Counted from the stretch's first letter, positions 1 through 13,187 are shown. The stretch: 64,000 nt of DNA from Aurelia coerulea (GCA_039566865.1 CM076943.1:46384663-46448662); one strand, 5' to 3'. Numbers and translations: made by a program. The notes: generated by a model not told the origin, from the letters alone.

Positions 1-860
1 TATGCTACTTACGAGCATCATATGGAAGATTTGGAACAGTGATGGACATGCGTGCATAAACATGGGAACATGGGAACAAAGTTCCCAGGCAGCTTTTTCC
101 AAAGCAAAATTTTGCAGGCAGTTTTTCTTGAACAGTTCTTTATGAAATGTAATTGTAATTAGTTTCAAAACCAATATTTTGCAGGCAGTCTTTTTCAGTA
201 GTTCTTTATGAAATGAATATATTAGCATACAAATGGTGATACAATGCTTTTTCAATCCTCACTGCACGTGCTCCAACCAATTTTCTTCTTTCCTTCCCAC
301 ATGGCATGCAGTTCTTTAGTGAACCGTTCAAAGCTGAGATTCTTGACTTCTGGATTGTTTCGTTGCTCCATGTGTAAAAACTTACTGTGTGATACCTGCA
401 TTGTTACTGGTTCTGGTGATAGGCTTCTCTACCCTAGCTGTACAAAATTGATATGCAGGCAGGCTTTCAGAGAATTTCTACCGCTCCCAGGCAGGTTTTA
501 ACATTATGCACGCCTGGTGATGGAAGAGTCGAGGAACATTTGAAACATTTCAAAATTTGATATGAAACCTAACTCGTGAAAGATTCTCCAGCTCGATTCG
601 TGAAAGTTTATCTCGAAAATTTCAAGTTTTCTCCAACTCATGCAAGTTTCTCCCCGCGAAAATTCCTTCCCTTAAACCAAACCTACCGTTTGAGAATTTC
701 CGAGTCAATGAAACACAAATACTTGCGTCTTCCAAGTCTACCGTTTTCAGAGTCGGTACCGATCAAACACACCCTAAAACTCCATGGCTCACATGCCATA
801 AAACGTGATACTTAATTTTGGAAGCGTCAAGCAAATGCTTTCAAGATAAACTTAGCTTCC
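1..860. other. unassigned AT-rich sequence
   Basis: I recognise no gene here. Short frames exist but have no domain, no splice context and no paralogue in the window. A short G/A-rich phrase (gggaacatgggaac) near 64-80 recurs in altered form near 10037-10060. This is probably old intergenic or repeat-derived DNA. Confidence 0.4.
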
Positions 861-861
861 T

Positions 862-1150
862 GTACAAAAATACAAGGCTAAACTTGGCCTTGTACAGGCC
901 AAATTTTAGCCTTGTAGAGGGGATTATGACCTTGTTATGACCTTGTACTAACCTTTGAAGAAAATTACAAGGCTATCAGTAAGATTCCAGGTTGCAACCA
1001 GTCTAACACAAGGTTTGCACAAGGCTTCTGCAAGGCTAATTAGCATTTTTCAAGCCATTTACAAGGTTACAGCAAGGCTATTCCAGGCTATAACAAGGTT
1101 ACAAGGCCATAACTACAAGGCTAGTACATGGCTATTACATGGCCTTGTAT
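862..1150. repeat. degenerate ACAAGGCT-type short repeat tract
   Basis: The octamer ACAAGGCT and close variants (acaaggtt, ccttgtac) occur many times over about 290 bases with irregular spacing of 8-30 bases, on both strands. This gives an imperfect short-motif tandem and inverted tract. The open frame across it (encoding repeated KAS/KVTAR-like words) is a by-product of the repeat. Confidence 0.6.
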
Positions 1151-1400
1151 TTTCGTACAGGTTTACTTTGGAACATTTTTAAGGAGAAAGCAATAGAAAA
1201 ACTCAACGAATTTCAAATAAAATTTTATTACCTCCAAAATTGTTTAGATGATGAACTCATATGGGATTGGTTCGATAAATTGAGGCTCGTTCTTCTTTGT
1301 GGAAACAATCCTACCTTCACGGGGTGGCTTGGGCTGAAGAGAAAAAAATGTTTGATGAGTTACTGACAACGAGTTCATTAACAAGCATTAACAAGCTATC

Positions 1401-1838
1401 TTAGGGCCTGTTTATATGAGGAAAATCATCCCACCTTCCAGGCTAGTAGCTGTCAGGTGGGATGAAATCTGCGTGTGTTTATATGTAATTTTCATCTCAC
1501 CTTCCAGCATTTCCATCCCACCCCCCAGCCCGTGATTTCAGACAATAACAATCGTAATTGGTGTTTGGCGCCAGCAGGGATTAGGGTTCCCTTTGTTTTC
1601 ATATTGGCGCGTGCGCAGAAAACAGAGCTTTTCATCCCACCTTTCAGCATTTATATGGAAAATTTTCATCCCACTTCAGTGAGATCCCACCTCTTGTTGA
1701 GTGGGATCTCACCTAGCCGGGCTGGCTCACTTTCCATATAAACGCAAGATGAAAATTATAAGGGGTCGTATAGAAGGGTGGGATCTCACCTCTCAGGCTG
1801 GAAGGTGGGATGATTTTCCCCATATAAACAGGCCCTTA
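1401..1838. mobile_element. Harbinger-like MITE, TSD TTA
   Basis: The element spans 1404-1835 (432 bp). It has about 40-bp terminal inverted repeats beginning GGGCCTGTTTATATG, and the right end reads the complement. It is flanked by a 3-bp duplication TTA (1401-1403 and 1836-1838). A 3-bp TTA/TWA duplication with GGGCC-type ends is typical of PIF/Harbinger elements. The interior repeats a phrase like ATCCCACCTTYCAGCATTTATATGG in both orientations and encodes no transposase, so it is non-autonomous. Confidence 0.65.
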
Positions 1839-2781
1839 AAGCTCTGGAAGAGTATCAAATAGGCTCCTACCTTTAATTAATTTCTTATTCTGGTTTACTG
1901 CAGCTACAGGATAGAAATATAACTTTGTTCCCTTTTCGTCAATCTATGGATCATCGTTATCATATTCTATTGCAGTATTACTATCATTATCATGATCATT
2001 ATAATTCTATTTTTTCATATCTAACGGCTGTTGTATTCAAGTAATTTTTATTGCATTTAAACACGTTATATTCTAATCATATGGTACTTGTAGTTAATGT
2101 TTTTAGATTGCTGTTGTTAGGTTTTGCTATTATTGTAAGCGCCCTAGACTCGATAAGCTATGCTTCTCTAGGGCGTATGAAAACGTTGGTAGTTAGTTTT
2201 AACATCAATTTGTTTTCATAAATCATTATCATCATTTCATTACCAAGTTAACAAGACACTTAGGAAGGCTGCAGCAAGAGCAAATTTTGTATAACGAAGG
2301 ATACAGTTCTGTCTAACAGTGGTGGAAAAAATATCTGCCCTCCTGCGAAGCACTGCTATTCTAAAATTCTTCCTCCCAATTTTTCATCAACAATTTTTTG
2401 ATAATAATTGCAATATTGTGTCCAGTTTAGATCATTATCTACAAGGAACTGGAATTAATATTGATGGCTTCCTTGGATCACACAACCGCAAATGCAAAAA
2501 GCATCATCAAAATTTTGCTTTCCTCTTTCTTTCATTCTTGCCTTCCTGTTTTCCTTCCTATCCCCTTTATATTTTCAGTCTTTGCTTTCTGTTTCATACT
2601 TTATTCACTCCATCCTTTGTTATTTCTATATCTTCTTCTTTCTCTGATCTATCCATCCTTCATCGTTTCCTCTATTTTCCTTCCTTTTCCTTTTCTCTGT
2701 TCAGCTTTCTCTTTTTCCTCCCCCTATCTTCGTTCCAGACAAACAAGCCTGCTTGGCGCACTTTTTCCACCTCTGCTGTCT
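1839..2781. other. unassigned sequence with pyrimidine-rich tract
   Basis: I see no recognisable gene. A strongly C/T-rich stretch at about 2515-2720 gives two overlapping low-complexity frames rich in Phe, Leu and Ser. These are composition artefacts, not proteins. Confidence 0.4.
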
Positions 2782-3323
2782 AAGGCTAAGAGCATAGCTT
2801 CCAAATCTTTAATTCCGCGCAAAAAGGTGGGTGTAAAATTCTGTGATCTATTTCTTCTGTTTGAGTGGCTTGAAACAAACTTTAGTTCCTTGTCTTTAAT
2901 TCTACCGTTGGACATTTCAGAAGGTCTGAATATTTTTCGAAATTTCAGCGTTTGTTACATTTCAACTCATTTGAGGGTGTGACGTCATCAAATTTCTAAA
3001 TCATAAACCAGAAAAGTGACAGACTTTTGCTTGATACCATATTGTAGATATCCATAAACTATGGTTTTCTTCGAAATTATTTCATGTTGTTTCAAACAGT
3101 TTAGAAATTACGATGGTTTTAAATTTTTTTGAAAATTTTTCTTGAATTCTTGAAAAAGTAGAAAAACACTCTAATTTTGAAAATATTGAAGATTTCAGAA
3201 AGTCCAACGGTAGAATTATTGAGAAATAGCTGAAGTTTCTTTGAAGTCATTCAGTTCAAAGAAATAAGTAACTGAATTTTACACCAGCATTTTTAAAGAT
3301 TTGGAACCTATGCTAAGGCTAAG
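2782..3323. mobile_element. foldback MITE, 9-bp TSD, AGCATAGG family
   Basis: The element covers 2791-3314 (524 bp). Its ends are AGCATAGSTTCCAAATC and the inverse, and the arms also share a phrase (GTGTAAAATTCTG) further in. The flanks carry an exact 9-bp duplication, AAGGCTAAG (2782-2790 and 3315-3323). TSD length and long inverted arms suggest a Mutator-like (MULE) derivative; no transposase is present. Related ends appear at 3624-5198, 6367-6470, about 5570-5870 and about 10320-10540. Confidence 0.7.
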
Positions 3324-3614
3324 CAATTTGACAGCCCCAAGAGTAGATTTCACACCTTCAATGTGGCCGACTATAATGTTTTGCTTTCTCTTTTCATTTA
3401 GATCTGATTGAGTGCAATCAGGGGGTGGGAAATCTATTCTTCAGGAAGAGAAATCACTTTGTCTGTTTGGAAATCTGATTCTTTTGCTTTGCAAAATTTG
3501 CCCTCGCTTGGGGCTGCAACAAGCTATCTAAACAAAGAACAGAAGCCATCGTCTAAAAGATTGAACTCGAAGAGTAATGTGTCCAAAAGTAATGCATCAT
3601 CGTTTGCCAAAATG

Positions 3615-5207
3615 TACTATCATAGCATAGGGCTCAAATGTCTAAAAAGGTTGGTGTAAAATTCTATGGCATTTTTGTTTTTAATTGGATGGCTTGAAAG
3701 GAACTTATAGTACTTTGCTGTAAATCTGCCGTTTTTTTATATCTTGATTTTTTCAAAATGGCGGCAATTTAACTACTTTTGAAAAATTCATGGAGAATTT
3801 TGAACAAATTCAAATCATCGTAAATCCAGGCCTTTTCGTAAAGAAATTTCCACAAGGGCGTCCTATCGCCCTCGTAGTTAAGCTTAGGAGGGCGATCGCC
3901 CCCTTAAAATAGTCTCGTGTTTTTACTTCTTTTTACTGATAAGCAATGAAAGCTTCCAATGTCTTGTTCTTGCAACTTGGGCTGGTTCACTTCACCAGAG
4001 AGAAAAGAGTCCACTTGAACAGACTACACATTTTTTCACGCAAAGTTACTAGAAGATTTTAATCCATTTGTTTGCAATGTTCTTCTTTGTTGCTCCATTA
4101 TTTTCCTAAGTTAGCAAAAAGGTCACAGCAGTTAAGCCAGCCACTTTCCTGTTGTTCCCTTGATTGAGTGTGAAGCCCCAGTCAAGATAAATAAAGACTC
4201 CACAAAAGTCATTAACAGATTAGAGAAGACATTAGAGTAGTGGATGTAAGCCCTTGAAACAAAAAATCCCAAGTCTCCATTAAAATTTCGTCAGAAAACT
4301 TTACTCAAACTTGTAGCAGGCCTGATCTACGGAGCAGAGAAGGGCTGCAGAATGTTAACCTGGAGAACGATTTTGTAAGAAAGTTAAGATAATTGTGAGT
4401 AATATTCATTTTATTGACAGACACTGATCTCAAAGAAAGATTTAGTTAAACTGGGAACCCCAATGACGACGAAGAAGAAGGTCGGTACATATATATTGCA
4501 AATATTGCAAAGAAATTTTAAGGACCACTGATTTTGCTCTTCATTTTGTAGTTCTTTCAAGTTTCTTATTAAAGTCAAATGTTTTGCTAAAGACAAATCG
4601 AGAAACATTGACATTTTAGAGTTCGTTTGGGTTCTCTTCACCTTATTTGCTGCACTAGTGGTTAGCCTTCACAAAGGGTTTCTTTTGTAAAGAAGCCAAA
4701 GAGCTATTCTGTAAAATAGTATGAGCACTGAGTGATGACTGAAGGAACAAGTTTAAATCAAGACGGCTTCCTTCCAAAAGTCTTTCGTAAACGAAATCCT
4801 GTTGGAGATTCGGGCGAAATACGTTTTTGCGAGGGCAGTCAATAGCCCACGTAAAACATTTTGCGAGGGCGCTGGCGAGGGCGATCGCCCGCGTAAAACG
4901 AAAAGGCCTGGTAAATCCTAAACTAATCAAGGAAACATTAAATAACCTTAGAGAAAACCACAGTCTATGAAGGCCTACAACATGGTGGCAACCAGAAATC
5001 TGTAGCTTTTCTAGTTTAGGATTTAGAAATTTTATGACGTTATAGCCTCAAATTTAATAAATGCTGCCATATTGAAACTCAATAAATTGCCAAGCAGATT
5101 TACAGCAAAAACCCCTAAGTTCCTTCCAAGCAATTTATTTCAAAGAAAACTGCAATAGAATTTTACACCGACCTTTTTAAAGATTTGAGCCCTATGTTTA
5201 CTATCAT
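3615..5207. mobile_element. second AGCATAGG-family element, 9-bp TSD, with nested insertion
   Basis: Ends at 3624 (AGCATAGGGCTCAAATG) and 5198 (the inverse) match the family seen at 2791-3314. The flanks carry an exact 9-bp duplication TACTATCAT (3615-3623 and 5199-5207). At 1575 bp it is longer than its relative because another inverted-repeat element sits inside it at about 3827-4910. No coding capacity is recognised. Confidence 0.7.
3820..4918. mobile_element. nested hAT-like element with CAGGCCTTTTCG ends
   Basis: Terminal inverted repeats CAGGCCTTTTCG (left, from 3827) and the complement (right, to 4910) enclose about 1.08 kb. The flanks show GTAAATC on both sides, extending to GTAAATCC if one C is shared, so the duplication is 7-8 bp. 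Sub-terminal G/C-rich GCGATCGCCC motifs occur in both arms. TSD length and CAGG ends are hAT-like. No transposase frame is recognised. Confidence 0.6.
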
Positions 5208-6910
5208 GAACTTTGTGGATAGATTTAAATAAAATACTGATCATTTCTCGCAGAAAACCTTAATAATATGTAGAGATAAGGCATTGCTGCTTAAATATTT
5301 CAATGACCTACCTTTCGCTTGCAGTCAACTTTGATTCCTGTTTGATTTGCTTCACGCTTCAAGACTTCATTCTCCTTAACACGCCTACGAAATAATACAC
5401 ATAATAAAGGAAGAGGTCTTAAAAGGGCTGCACAAGCTCAGCTTCTAAATGCCACAAATTTCTCTCCTCAATGCAATAATAATAGGGGGCCATGCATAAA
5501 ACCTTACAAATTAAATATAAAGTAAAACCCTATGCTAATTACAATAATAAATAAATGATAAAACGTAACAAATATATTATTTCAAAGTGTCATCTCTGAA
5601 TGCTTGAAAGAGGATGATTCATGGCATCAAATTCATTGCCACAAGCAGAAATCTGTTGCTCTTCTGGTTTAGGATTTTGAAATTTCATGATGTCACAGCC
5701 TCAAACATAATCAATGGAGCTATTTTGAAGCCAATCAAGAATTCAAACTATTTGCAAGGCAGATTTACATCAAAGTACCCACCCAAAGTTCTTTCAAGCA
5801 ATTTCATTCAAAGAAAAATGTAATAGAATTTTACAATCACTTTTTCAAAGATTTTACCCCAATGCTTTGTTTACAATTCTGCTTCAGGGAAATCCTTATG
5901 ACATTGCTATTACAGTCATGAGTAATCTTATTAAAAAGTGCTTGTGAGAATACCAAACCATGAAAGCAATCTGGGTCATTGCTTGTATGATAGGGTCAGA
6001 AGAAAATCGCTTGCAGAATTTTTGATCACTGTGTACTTGTACTAGCAAAGCTAGCAGTTACACTTTAACTCGGCCTTTTCTGTCATCATTCCCTACCATA
6101 CAAGCCAACAAATCCTTCACAAACCCTCCTGAAGACTTCATATTACCTGAAAGCTAGTGCAGGCAGTGGAACTTTCTGCACAGTGGGGGTACTCAGAAGA
6201 TTATTTTCCCTATGTTAGCACATTTTAAATCCTAAAGATGATCCCTGGGTGACTTTCTCTAACAAGAGGACCTGAATAAAATCAAAATCAGTGTTTGCAT
6301 CTCTCTTGTTGGGATTTTTTCAAGCTATCAGTACATTTTCCATTTTTTAGGATTTCAAAACTCCATAGCATAGGTTCCAAATCTTTAAAAAGGCTGACAA
6401 AAGTTAAATTAAAAGAATTAGGGAATTGTAGGAATTTATACCAACAGGTTTAAAGATTTGGAGCATATGCAGAATTGTATAGAAACATTTGAAGCAGTAA
6501 ACATGGTAATCTGTGGTAACTTCAACCAGGTGTCCTAAAAAGCACTCTCACTTAAAGACCACAAAACTTGATTATCAAAACCGATCACAAAATTTTGTTG
6601 TTGATCTCTTCTGCCAATGATCCAGATATATCTAAAGATGATGAACTATCGTTTTCAGTGCTTAAAACTTTGCACATGCTCAATTGTTTTGAGGCGATTG
6701 TACTGTGATGCTGGATATTTCCTGCCACACTTCAAAGGTCTTGATCGAAAATTTCCATCAGGAAAAAGTTCCTTATGATTTGAAATTAAAGTGTATTAAA
6801 ATAGTTCAGAAATAACTGAAGCTTTCTTTTCTTGCCTCTATTTCATTGTCAAACATTTTAATTTGCTCTATTTAGCTTGATATGAGTTCTGAGCCTAACT
6901 TAAATTGATT
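5208..6910. repeat. intergenic DNA with partial AGCATAGG-family pieces
   Basis: No gene is recognised. Fragments of the AGCATAGG family lie near 5570-5870 (right-end portion). A compact, internally deleted copy lies at 6367-6470, where AGCATAGGTTCCAAATC and its inverse are only about 60 bases apart. A mariner-like end (CCAGGTGTCC) occurs near 6530. Confidence 0.4.
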
Positions 6911-7140
6911 AAAATTACTAGATATGCCACTGAAGTAACAAACCTCAAAAAGTCATCTCTGCACTTGGAATGTCTGAATGTTCAATGACATTGATTCTTT
7001 TAGGGATGATGCGGTTTCTACAATATAAAATTACTAGATATGCCAATGAAGTAACAAACCTCAAAAAGTCATCTCTGCACTTGGAATGTCTGATATGTTC
7101 AATCCTGACATTGATTCTTTTAGGGATGATGCGGTTTCTA
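6911..7140. repeat. tandem duplication, about 116-bp unit, two copies
   Basis: Positions 6911-7026 and 7027-7140 are near-identical direct copies, running from AAAATTACTAGATATGCC to GGATGATGCGGTTTCTA. Small indels separate them. The open frame on the minus strand simply repeats the same peptide phrase twice and shows no family. Confidence 0.75.
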
Positions 7141-8729
7141 TAAGTAATAAAAGAAAATTGCATAGCCTCGCATGACAATGACGGATTGTTGCAATCCTGT
7201 CGATCCTAAAATAAACTCCTGGTCGCATACCTGTTAAATAAATTTTTAATAGGGCTTACAGGCCTGGCTGTTTAAGGGAGGAGGGGTGACGCTTGCCTCA
7301 GGGAGCTTCTCGTCACTCACCTCCACATCAGTTCAGATGGGAACCACCCTAGTCTTTCATTCATGACATGACTCATCACAATTTATCACATCATGAAGTA
7401 AAGCTAAAATATTGAAAGGAAGTTAATCCAATATATTTTGACTTCAAGATATAATTCCTCACGTTTAATTTCTCAGGAAGTAATGTACTCCTGTAAATCA
7501 GTAACTTCTTGAAAAGTCATGTGAAAAACAAATTATACACTTTGTAAGCAATTGCCAAACAAATTATTTGAATGTATTCCTTTACATCTGACTGTCATTT
7601 CAAAGGTCAACTGAAAAAATCATTTGACACGGTTGGTATCCATAAGCTCCTGACACATTAAACCAAATCATTTTAACATGGTGAATAATCAGAAAGGATC
7701 AGCTGCTGAGCTTAGGATTTTTGAGAAATATGACAACGGGGCTATACGATACTACATAAGAAGCCTTTTTTAAGAAACTAAACTCTCAGATTGCCAAAAA
7801 ATTCAGAAAGCACTGGAAAAACTAATAGCGGGGAGCACCGACATATTCTTCTTTTTCATCTGAAGCATAATTCCATTTGTTTGTAGCCATTACGAAACTT
7901 TCAGCACTCAAAATCTGTCAATCTTAATTTTTGGGACACCCTGCAGATGATAGTTATGACATGATACTATTCTAGCTGATAAAGGTATGGATAACAGTAA
8001 AAATCATTTCTATTCTGAACTCAAATTAATGGGAGATGATACTTCAAAGAGTATGTATGGTAGTAGAGCCTTACCCAAGTTTCTTGTTGACAATGGCTCC
8101 AACAGCACGCTTTGTGACATTAAAAACTCTTCCAGTTTTACCATGGTAGAATTTATGAGGCATACCTTTTTGGAAGGCACCATTACCCTACAGAATAAAA
8201 ACATCATGTTACCAAAACATGAGTAAATATGATTGAATTAGATAAAGTAATGCTTTCACACAAATGATGGTGGTATCAAAAGAAGTTGTTCAATTCTTTT
8301 TAAGAAATCATTGCTATTTCTAAAATTTAGGGGCAGGAATCATAGTGCTGAAATCTTTAAAAAGGTTATGTGAATGGTTATTGTGTTAAGAACTCATTTG
8401 CGACCATTTGTTCAAAATCAACAGTCTTTCAAACAGCGCTCTGATAGAACTTTTACTGCATGGTGATAAAGACCTTTCTAGCGATGTTAATAAACATGTA
8501 CTTCAACTGACCCTAAAGTTCATTTACCAAACTGGTCGATTTAACTAAGGAAATTCACAGCGTTTGCTTACATTTCATAGTCCCCAAGTCCCTTTGCCTC
8601 TCTTTCTTTTTGCTGTAAGTTTGTTTCACATTGTATGTTAGACTTATTGGGCACAAATCCATTCTAATTTGAAAATTTGAAAATCTCCAATTCACCCATT
8701 CTTGTGAATAAGACCTGATTGCCCAAAGT
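7141..8729. other. unassigned intergenic sequence
   Basis: No convincing gene. A short frame at 7987-8226 (79 aa) has no recognisable domain. A mariner-like terminus (TTTTTGGGACACCCTGCAG) occurs near 7932 and may pair with the opposite-oriented end near 6530. I did not establish the limits of such an element. Confidence 0.35.
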
Positions 8730-8901
8730 TAGCTCGACAGTGGCGGACACTTTGCCAAATATTGGGGGGGCGAAGCTATTGTTTCAGCTAAAAAGCATTG
8801 TTTATTTCTATTGTCTTCGAACAAAAGACCTTTGTTCTTGCCAACATTGGGGGGGCGATCGCACCCCCTGGCCCCCCCAAGTGTCCGCCACTGTAGCTCG
8901 A
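8730..8901. mobile_element. hAT MITE, 8-bp TSD TAGCTCGA
   Basis: The element 8738-8893 (156 bp) begins CAGTGGCGGACACTT and ends with the exact complement. It is flanked by a perfect 8-bp duplication TAGCTCGA (8730-8737 and 8894-8901). CAGTGGCGG ends and an 8-bp TSD are diagnostic of hAT-type non-autonomous elements. The interior carries a run of G and a run of C that extend the fold-back. Confidence 0.85.
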
Positions 8902-11900
8902 CATACAATGTGAAACAAACCCAAGCCTCAAAACAAACTGATATAATAGCAATGTCTTACCTTTATATCAATGATGTCACCAACTTTGTAGACCTTGAAG
9001 TAGGTTGAAAGATGTTCAACACCTGAAAAAAGCAATTTATTTATCACACATTCTGTCACATGTCCATTTAGATGTCTCCTAAAACGTAGTGTGTATTTAA
9101 CTAAATGAAAGGAATTCCAATAAAATATGGGATGGGCATTAGATTTGCTTTTATTTTGCAGCAAATTCACACAAGGTTTGATTTGCGTTTGCTATGAAGA
9201 TATTTCAGATCCAGGAGTTTGTGAATTGTCAGCAAAAATGTCATTCATATCGGATTCATATCGTTGTCATTTGATTTTGTAAATAAATAAGGCTGCAAGA
9301 GCTTAACAGAGCTTTTGCGGTAAGCATGTGGGGTCGGAATTTGGATCATGACCAGGCCGTATTGGGAATGGAGTGCGATCATACTCGCATGCCTTTGTGC
9401 ATGCCTTCTAAAGGTGCATTTTTCATGGTGACCAAATTTGCTTCACGCAAGAGCTTAGCCAAGTGGAAACAAGCTTTAGTCAGGATTAACCATCCCTTAT
9501 TGAGTTTATAAACACTGCCATGATTTACCATTCTTTTTGAAGGCCTTGGAGAAGAGATGTCTCGTGCATTTGCGGTATCCTTTTGTTCCACCCATTTTGC
9601 TTCACCTGAAAGAAAATCATGCAGATGTGACAGAGACCTGAGTTACAACATTTCTGAGTATGACCTACATCACATTAACCAGAATATGTTTACTTCTTGT
9701 GTTTATAACTCAGTTGAAAACATGAATGCAACAAGGTGGACAGGTTTCAAGTTACTGTAAACCCAGTTTATGCCCCACAACTTGAGCTGAGCATCATAAC
9801 AAGGAGTCACAAACTCCACTAGGTCTTCTCCACTCCTGCGATACCAAATATTACTGTTTTTAACCATTTTTAGATTGAAAATATTTGGTTTCATTGTCAG
9901 AATAGGATGATGTCTGTGTTAACTTCCATCAAAAAAATCCCTAGTATTGCTGTTTCTCAGTGTTCAATCTATCTTGTGCCTTTTCTGAGATGAACTATAC
10001 CCTTCTACCACGCAGCGCAGGGGCCAACAGAGTGTGGGAACAGGGGAACGTTGTTCCCAGGAAATTTTTCACTGTAAACCATGTTTGTTCATCTTTGGTT
10101 GAAACAATTTTTCATTGCTTTGAGGAACAACTTAGTCCATTTTTTGCCCAGATTCACTTGAGGAAGAGATCAAAACACAAGAAAAAGAAATTACGATCGT
10201 AAGTCGCAATTCTGCGACTGCAGCATGCGAAGGAGAATAAGTCTGGTCACAAATCTGCGACTGCAGCATGCAAAGGGTTAATGGGTCTCTACAATATTGT
10301 ATCAAGCAAAACTCCATCACTTCTAGTTTGTGATTTAGAAATTTGATGACATCACATCCTCAAATGAGTTGAAATGTGAAATACGCTGTAATTTAAAAAT
10401 ATTCAAAATCTCTTGAAAGTCCAATGGTAGAATTAAAGATCAGTAGCTAAAGTTTCCTTCAAATCATTCTACCAGAAGAAATAGGTCATGGAATTTTACA
10501 TCAACCTTTTTGCGTCCATTTAAAGATTTGAAATATATTCTTTTATGATATAGGTCTTGACTGTCTCAGCTTTTGCTGCTGATGTACAATGTGGGTTAAC
10601 ACTTTGGTAACCATTGATGATCATTGAGCAAAGAAACCTTATAAAAGTTGTTGAAAGCTTGGCAAGTTCTGCAGTGGTTGGTCTCCATGCATGGCAGCCA
10701 TAGGTCAGGCACAATCTTACTAGACTGTTGAGGACTAATACAGTACTCTTATTCTTAGTTAGGCATTCTATTTGTTAACGTTGTCTGTTTCCAGCAAATG
10801 CACATTTCGCACTGTTGATTCAGCGGTTCAATTATGTTTCGCCAGGTTGGAAAACTTACATTCACTTGCAACAATGAAACTCTGTCAAACTCGCTGCTCA
10901 CAGCTAAAATAACCGGTTCTCGCATGCTATTGTTGATTTTGCATCTGAACTGACGCACGCAAGGTCTATTGTCGATTTTGCGTCTCTCCTAGCTTTTTAA
11001 ATTCTTCTCGCAGCTCGCACCTTCAAATTTATTTCACTCGCTACTAGACTAGGCGTCCACCAAATCCCGCATGTTTCCAACCTGGATGTTTTGCCAATAT
11101 GGATATCAAATGCTTGGTGCTAAAACCGCTAACTTCACCTTCAACCAACTAAAATTGCTGCAGACCTCAGCAAATGTTCAATTTTAGTCTGACATGAGCT
11201 GATTAGGGATGCTAAAGTTTCAATAGAAAATGCAAATCCAAAAGCAAGATTACACTTCTTACTCGTCATAATAAACAACCTTTCATTTGACAAAAAAACA
11301 GAGTGAAAAGTCCTATTGACAGATGTTGTTGAGAAGGCTTTGGGTTGTCACCCCTTATTTATCTCGATTTTTAGGCCGCTTTCCTACAGTGAACAGAAAT
11401 CTGTGTTGTACCGGTTCGCGAAGGTTAATAAGACATTCCCATTAGTCCAAAACGATCTTATTATTTTCTTCCACAAACAAAACTTGTTTTATGAGAGAAT
11501 ATAAGTATAATTGATGGGAAAATAGATCAAAATTCAGGCCAACCACTTACACGTGAACGAAGCTTGTCTTGGAACGGCAAGAAAAAGGACATGGTGAGGC
11601 CTGGGCACGCGGTTTGGCGAGGTCGCACCCAGACCCCTTTGCCACAGGTATCTCATATTGGGAAATGGGACACAGGGTGCGTGAGACGTAAGACACCTGT
11701 GTACAAAAATACGCGAAGTTGTTCCAAAAATTTTAAAATTGTGTTTACAGAATTTTTCTAATTTTAACATGTTTATACCCTGAGTACCAGAGCCTCAAAA
11801 TAAAGGAAAGGCATTTTCCTTTTTTTCTTCTTATTTTCTATTTTTGTTGGCTCTGGTAAGCAGGGTAACATGTTTACAGCTTGATGGTAGGAACTTTCCT

Positions 11901-12004
11901 CTCTTCCCCAGTAACTCAAGTCTGCGCGCAGGTACAGGTACCCTGGGAACCGGACTCTCTTAAAATTAAATCCCCATTTTATGTTAGAGAGTGAAGAGTC
12001 TGGT
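8902..12004. other. unassigned intergenic sequence
   Basis: No recognisable coding region: short frames here lack domains, splice partners and paralogues. A partial AGCATAGG-type arm lies near 10320-10540. A GGTACCCTGGGAACCGG phrase at about 11937 resembles the arms of the hairpin at 26511-26579. Confidence 0.35.
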
Positions 12005-12285
12005 CACAGGTAGCAGCGTATGATTGTAAAATTAGTTTAGATATTAATGATATACAACCTTATCATATTCCATATCGTCTTTCTCTGTTTTGATGATGTT
12101 CCTCGCGTCTCTCCACCAAAACATTAGGCCTATTAGTCGACAGACTGGGTCGACTAATAGGCCTTATGTTTTGGTGGAGAGACGCGAGGAACATCATCAA
12201 AACAGAGAAAGACGATATGGAATATGATAAGGTTGTATATCATTAATCTCTAAACTAATTTTACAATCATACGCTGCTACCTGTG
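12005..12285. repeat. near-perfect 280-bp palindrome
   Basis: Arms of about 136 bases run from CACAGGTAGCAGCGTATG at 12005 to the complement ending at 12285, around a spacer of about 9 bases (cagactggg). Only a few mismatches are seen. It can extrude as a cruciform or give a long RNA hairpin. It looks like a young foldback element, but I could not identify a duplication at its borders. Confidence 0.8.
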
Positions 12286-13080
12286 GTCTGGTACCAAGGG
12301 TAGCGCGCAGGCTACGCCTGAGTAGAACGAACAGGAATGAAATAGAAGATGTGCCAAGGATATTCCATGTATTCAAATGAATAGTTTCTTATGTACTATT
12401 TTCTTAGTGCCGGAGTTTCTTAATCTTTTGATGATTAGCTCTCGTAAACATTTCAAGCATTTCTAAGGTTTATTTACACGTTTTTTTCATATGAATCTGG
12501 TTTATAAGAAACTAGTACTACGATGACCAACATTTTGAAAATTTAAGAAACACTGTCTAGTACCACGTTCAAGAACAGTTAAGAAACTCTAACATTTTCT
12601 TTATGTATGTCTCTCTTATTTTATTTCTAACTAACAAAAGTATCTTCATCTCTTTTAAACTGCTAACTGCAAACATTGGTAAAATTTTGCTTTACTATGC
12701 ATGGCTTATTGGTGGTAACAATATCAATGCAAAATGGAAGCCCTTCGTCGATAAGAAGGCTCAACTTCGAGCAATACCGCAATTTTAGGCCCAAAAAATA
12801 AGAAAATAATCAAGAAACTTTTACTACTAAAACACCGAAATTTTCATGTGAAATTAAGAAACTTTTAGTACTAAGTGCTGATCCAAGTGACGTCTTATAA
12901 AAAACGTGTACGTTAAAGCAAAAACTCTATGATATAGGAACTAAGTGAAAATAAAAGTGGAAATACACTGAGGATCTCCTTAATCAAAAGTTAATATAAA
13001 CAATTGTCAGGTTATATATTCTCATTAAATAATTTGAAAAGTAAAGGCCACGATACCAACGTCGATTGCCGGATCCGAAG
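12286..13080. repeat. TAAGAAACT-rich repeat-derived sequence
   Basis: The motif TAAGAAACT and its complement recur here (about 12385, 12410, 12550, 12590, 12855). Similar material occurs at about 13865-14100 and 37560-37820. This points to a dispersed short-repeat family. No gene is recognised. Confidence 0.4.
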
Positions 13081-13187
13081 ATGCTTGCGATGACGAAAAA
13101 ATGAATAAATTTAAAGGCAGAAACACCGCAACACGACAAAAAACAACAGCAAATACGATTAATTTAATTTTTGCCAATATTTCGTCC

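Noticed and set aside
2319..2982. Two overlapping frames of 154 and 173 codons rich in Phe, Leu and Ser
   Set aside because: They come from a pyrimidine-rich tract read in two frames. There are no splice or domain signals.
6911..7140. CRISPR-like or satellite array
   Set aside because: There are only two direct copies of a 116-bp unit with no spacers; it is a simple tandem duplication.
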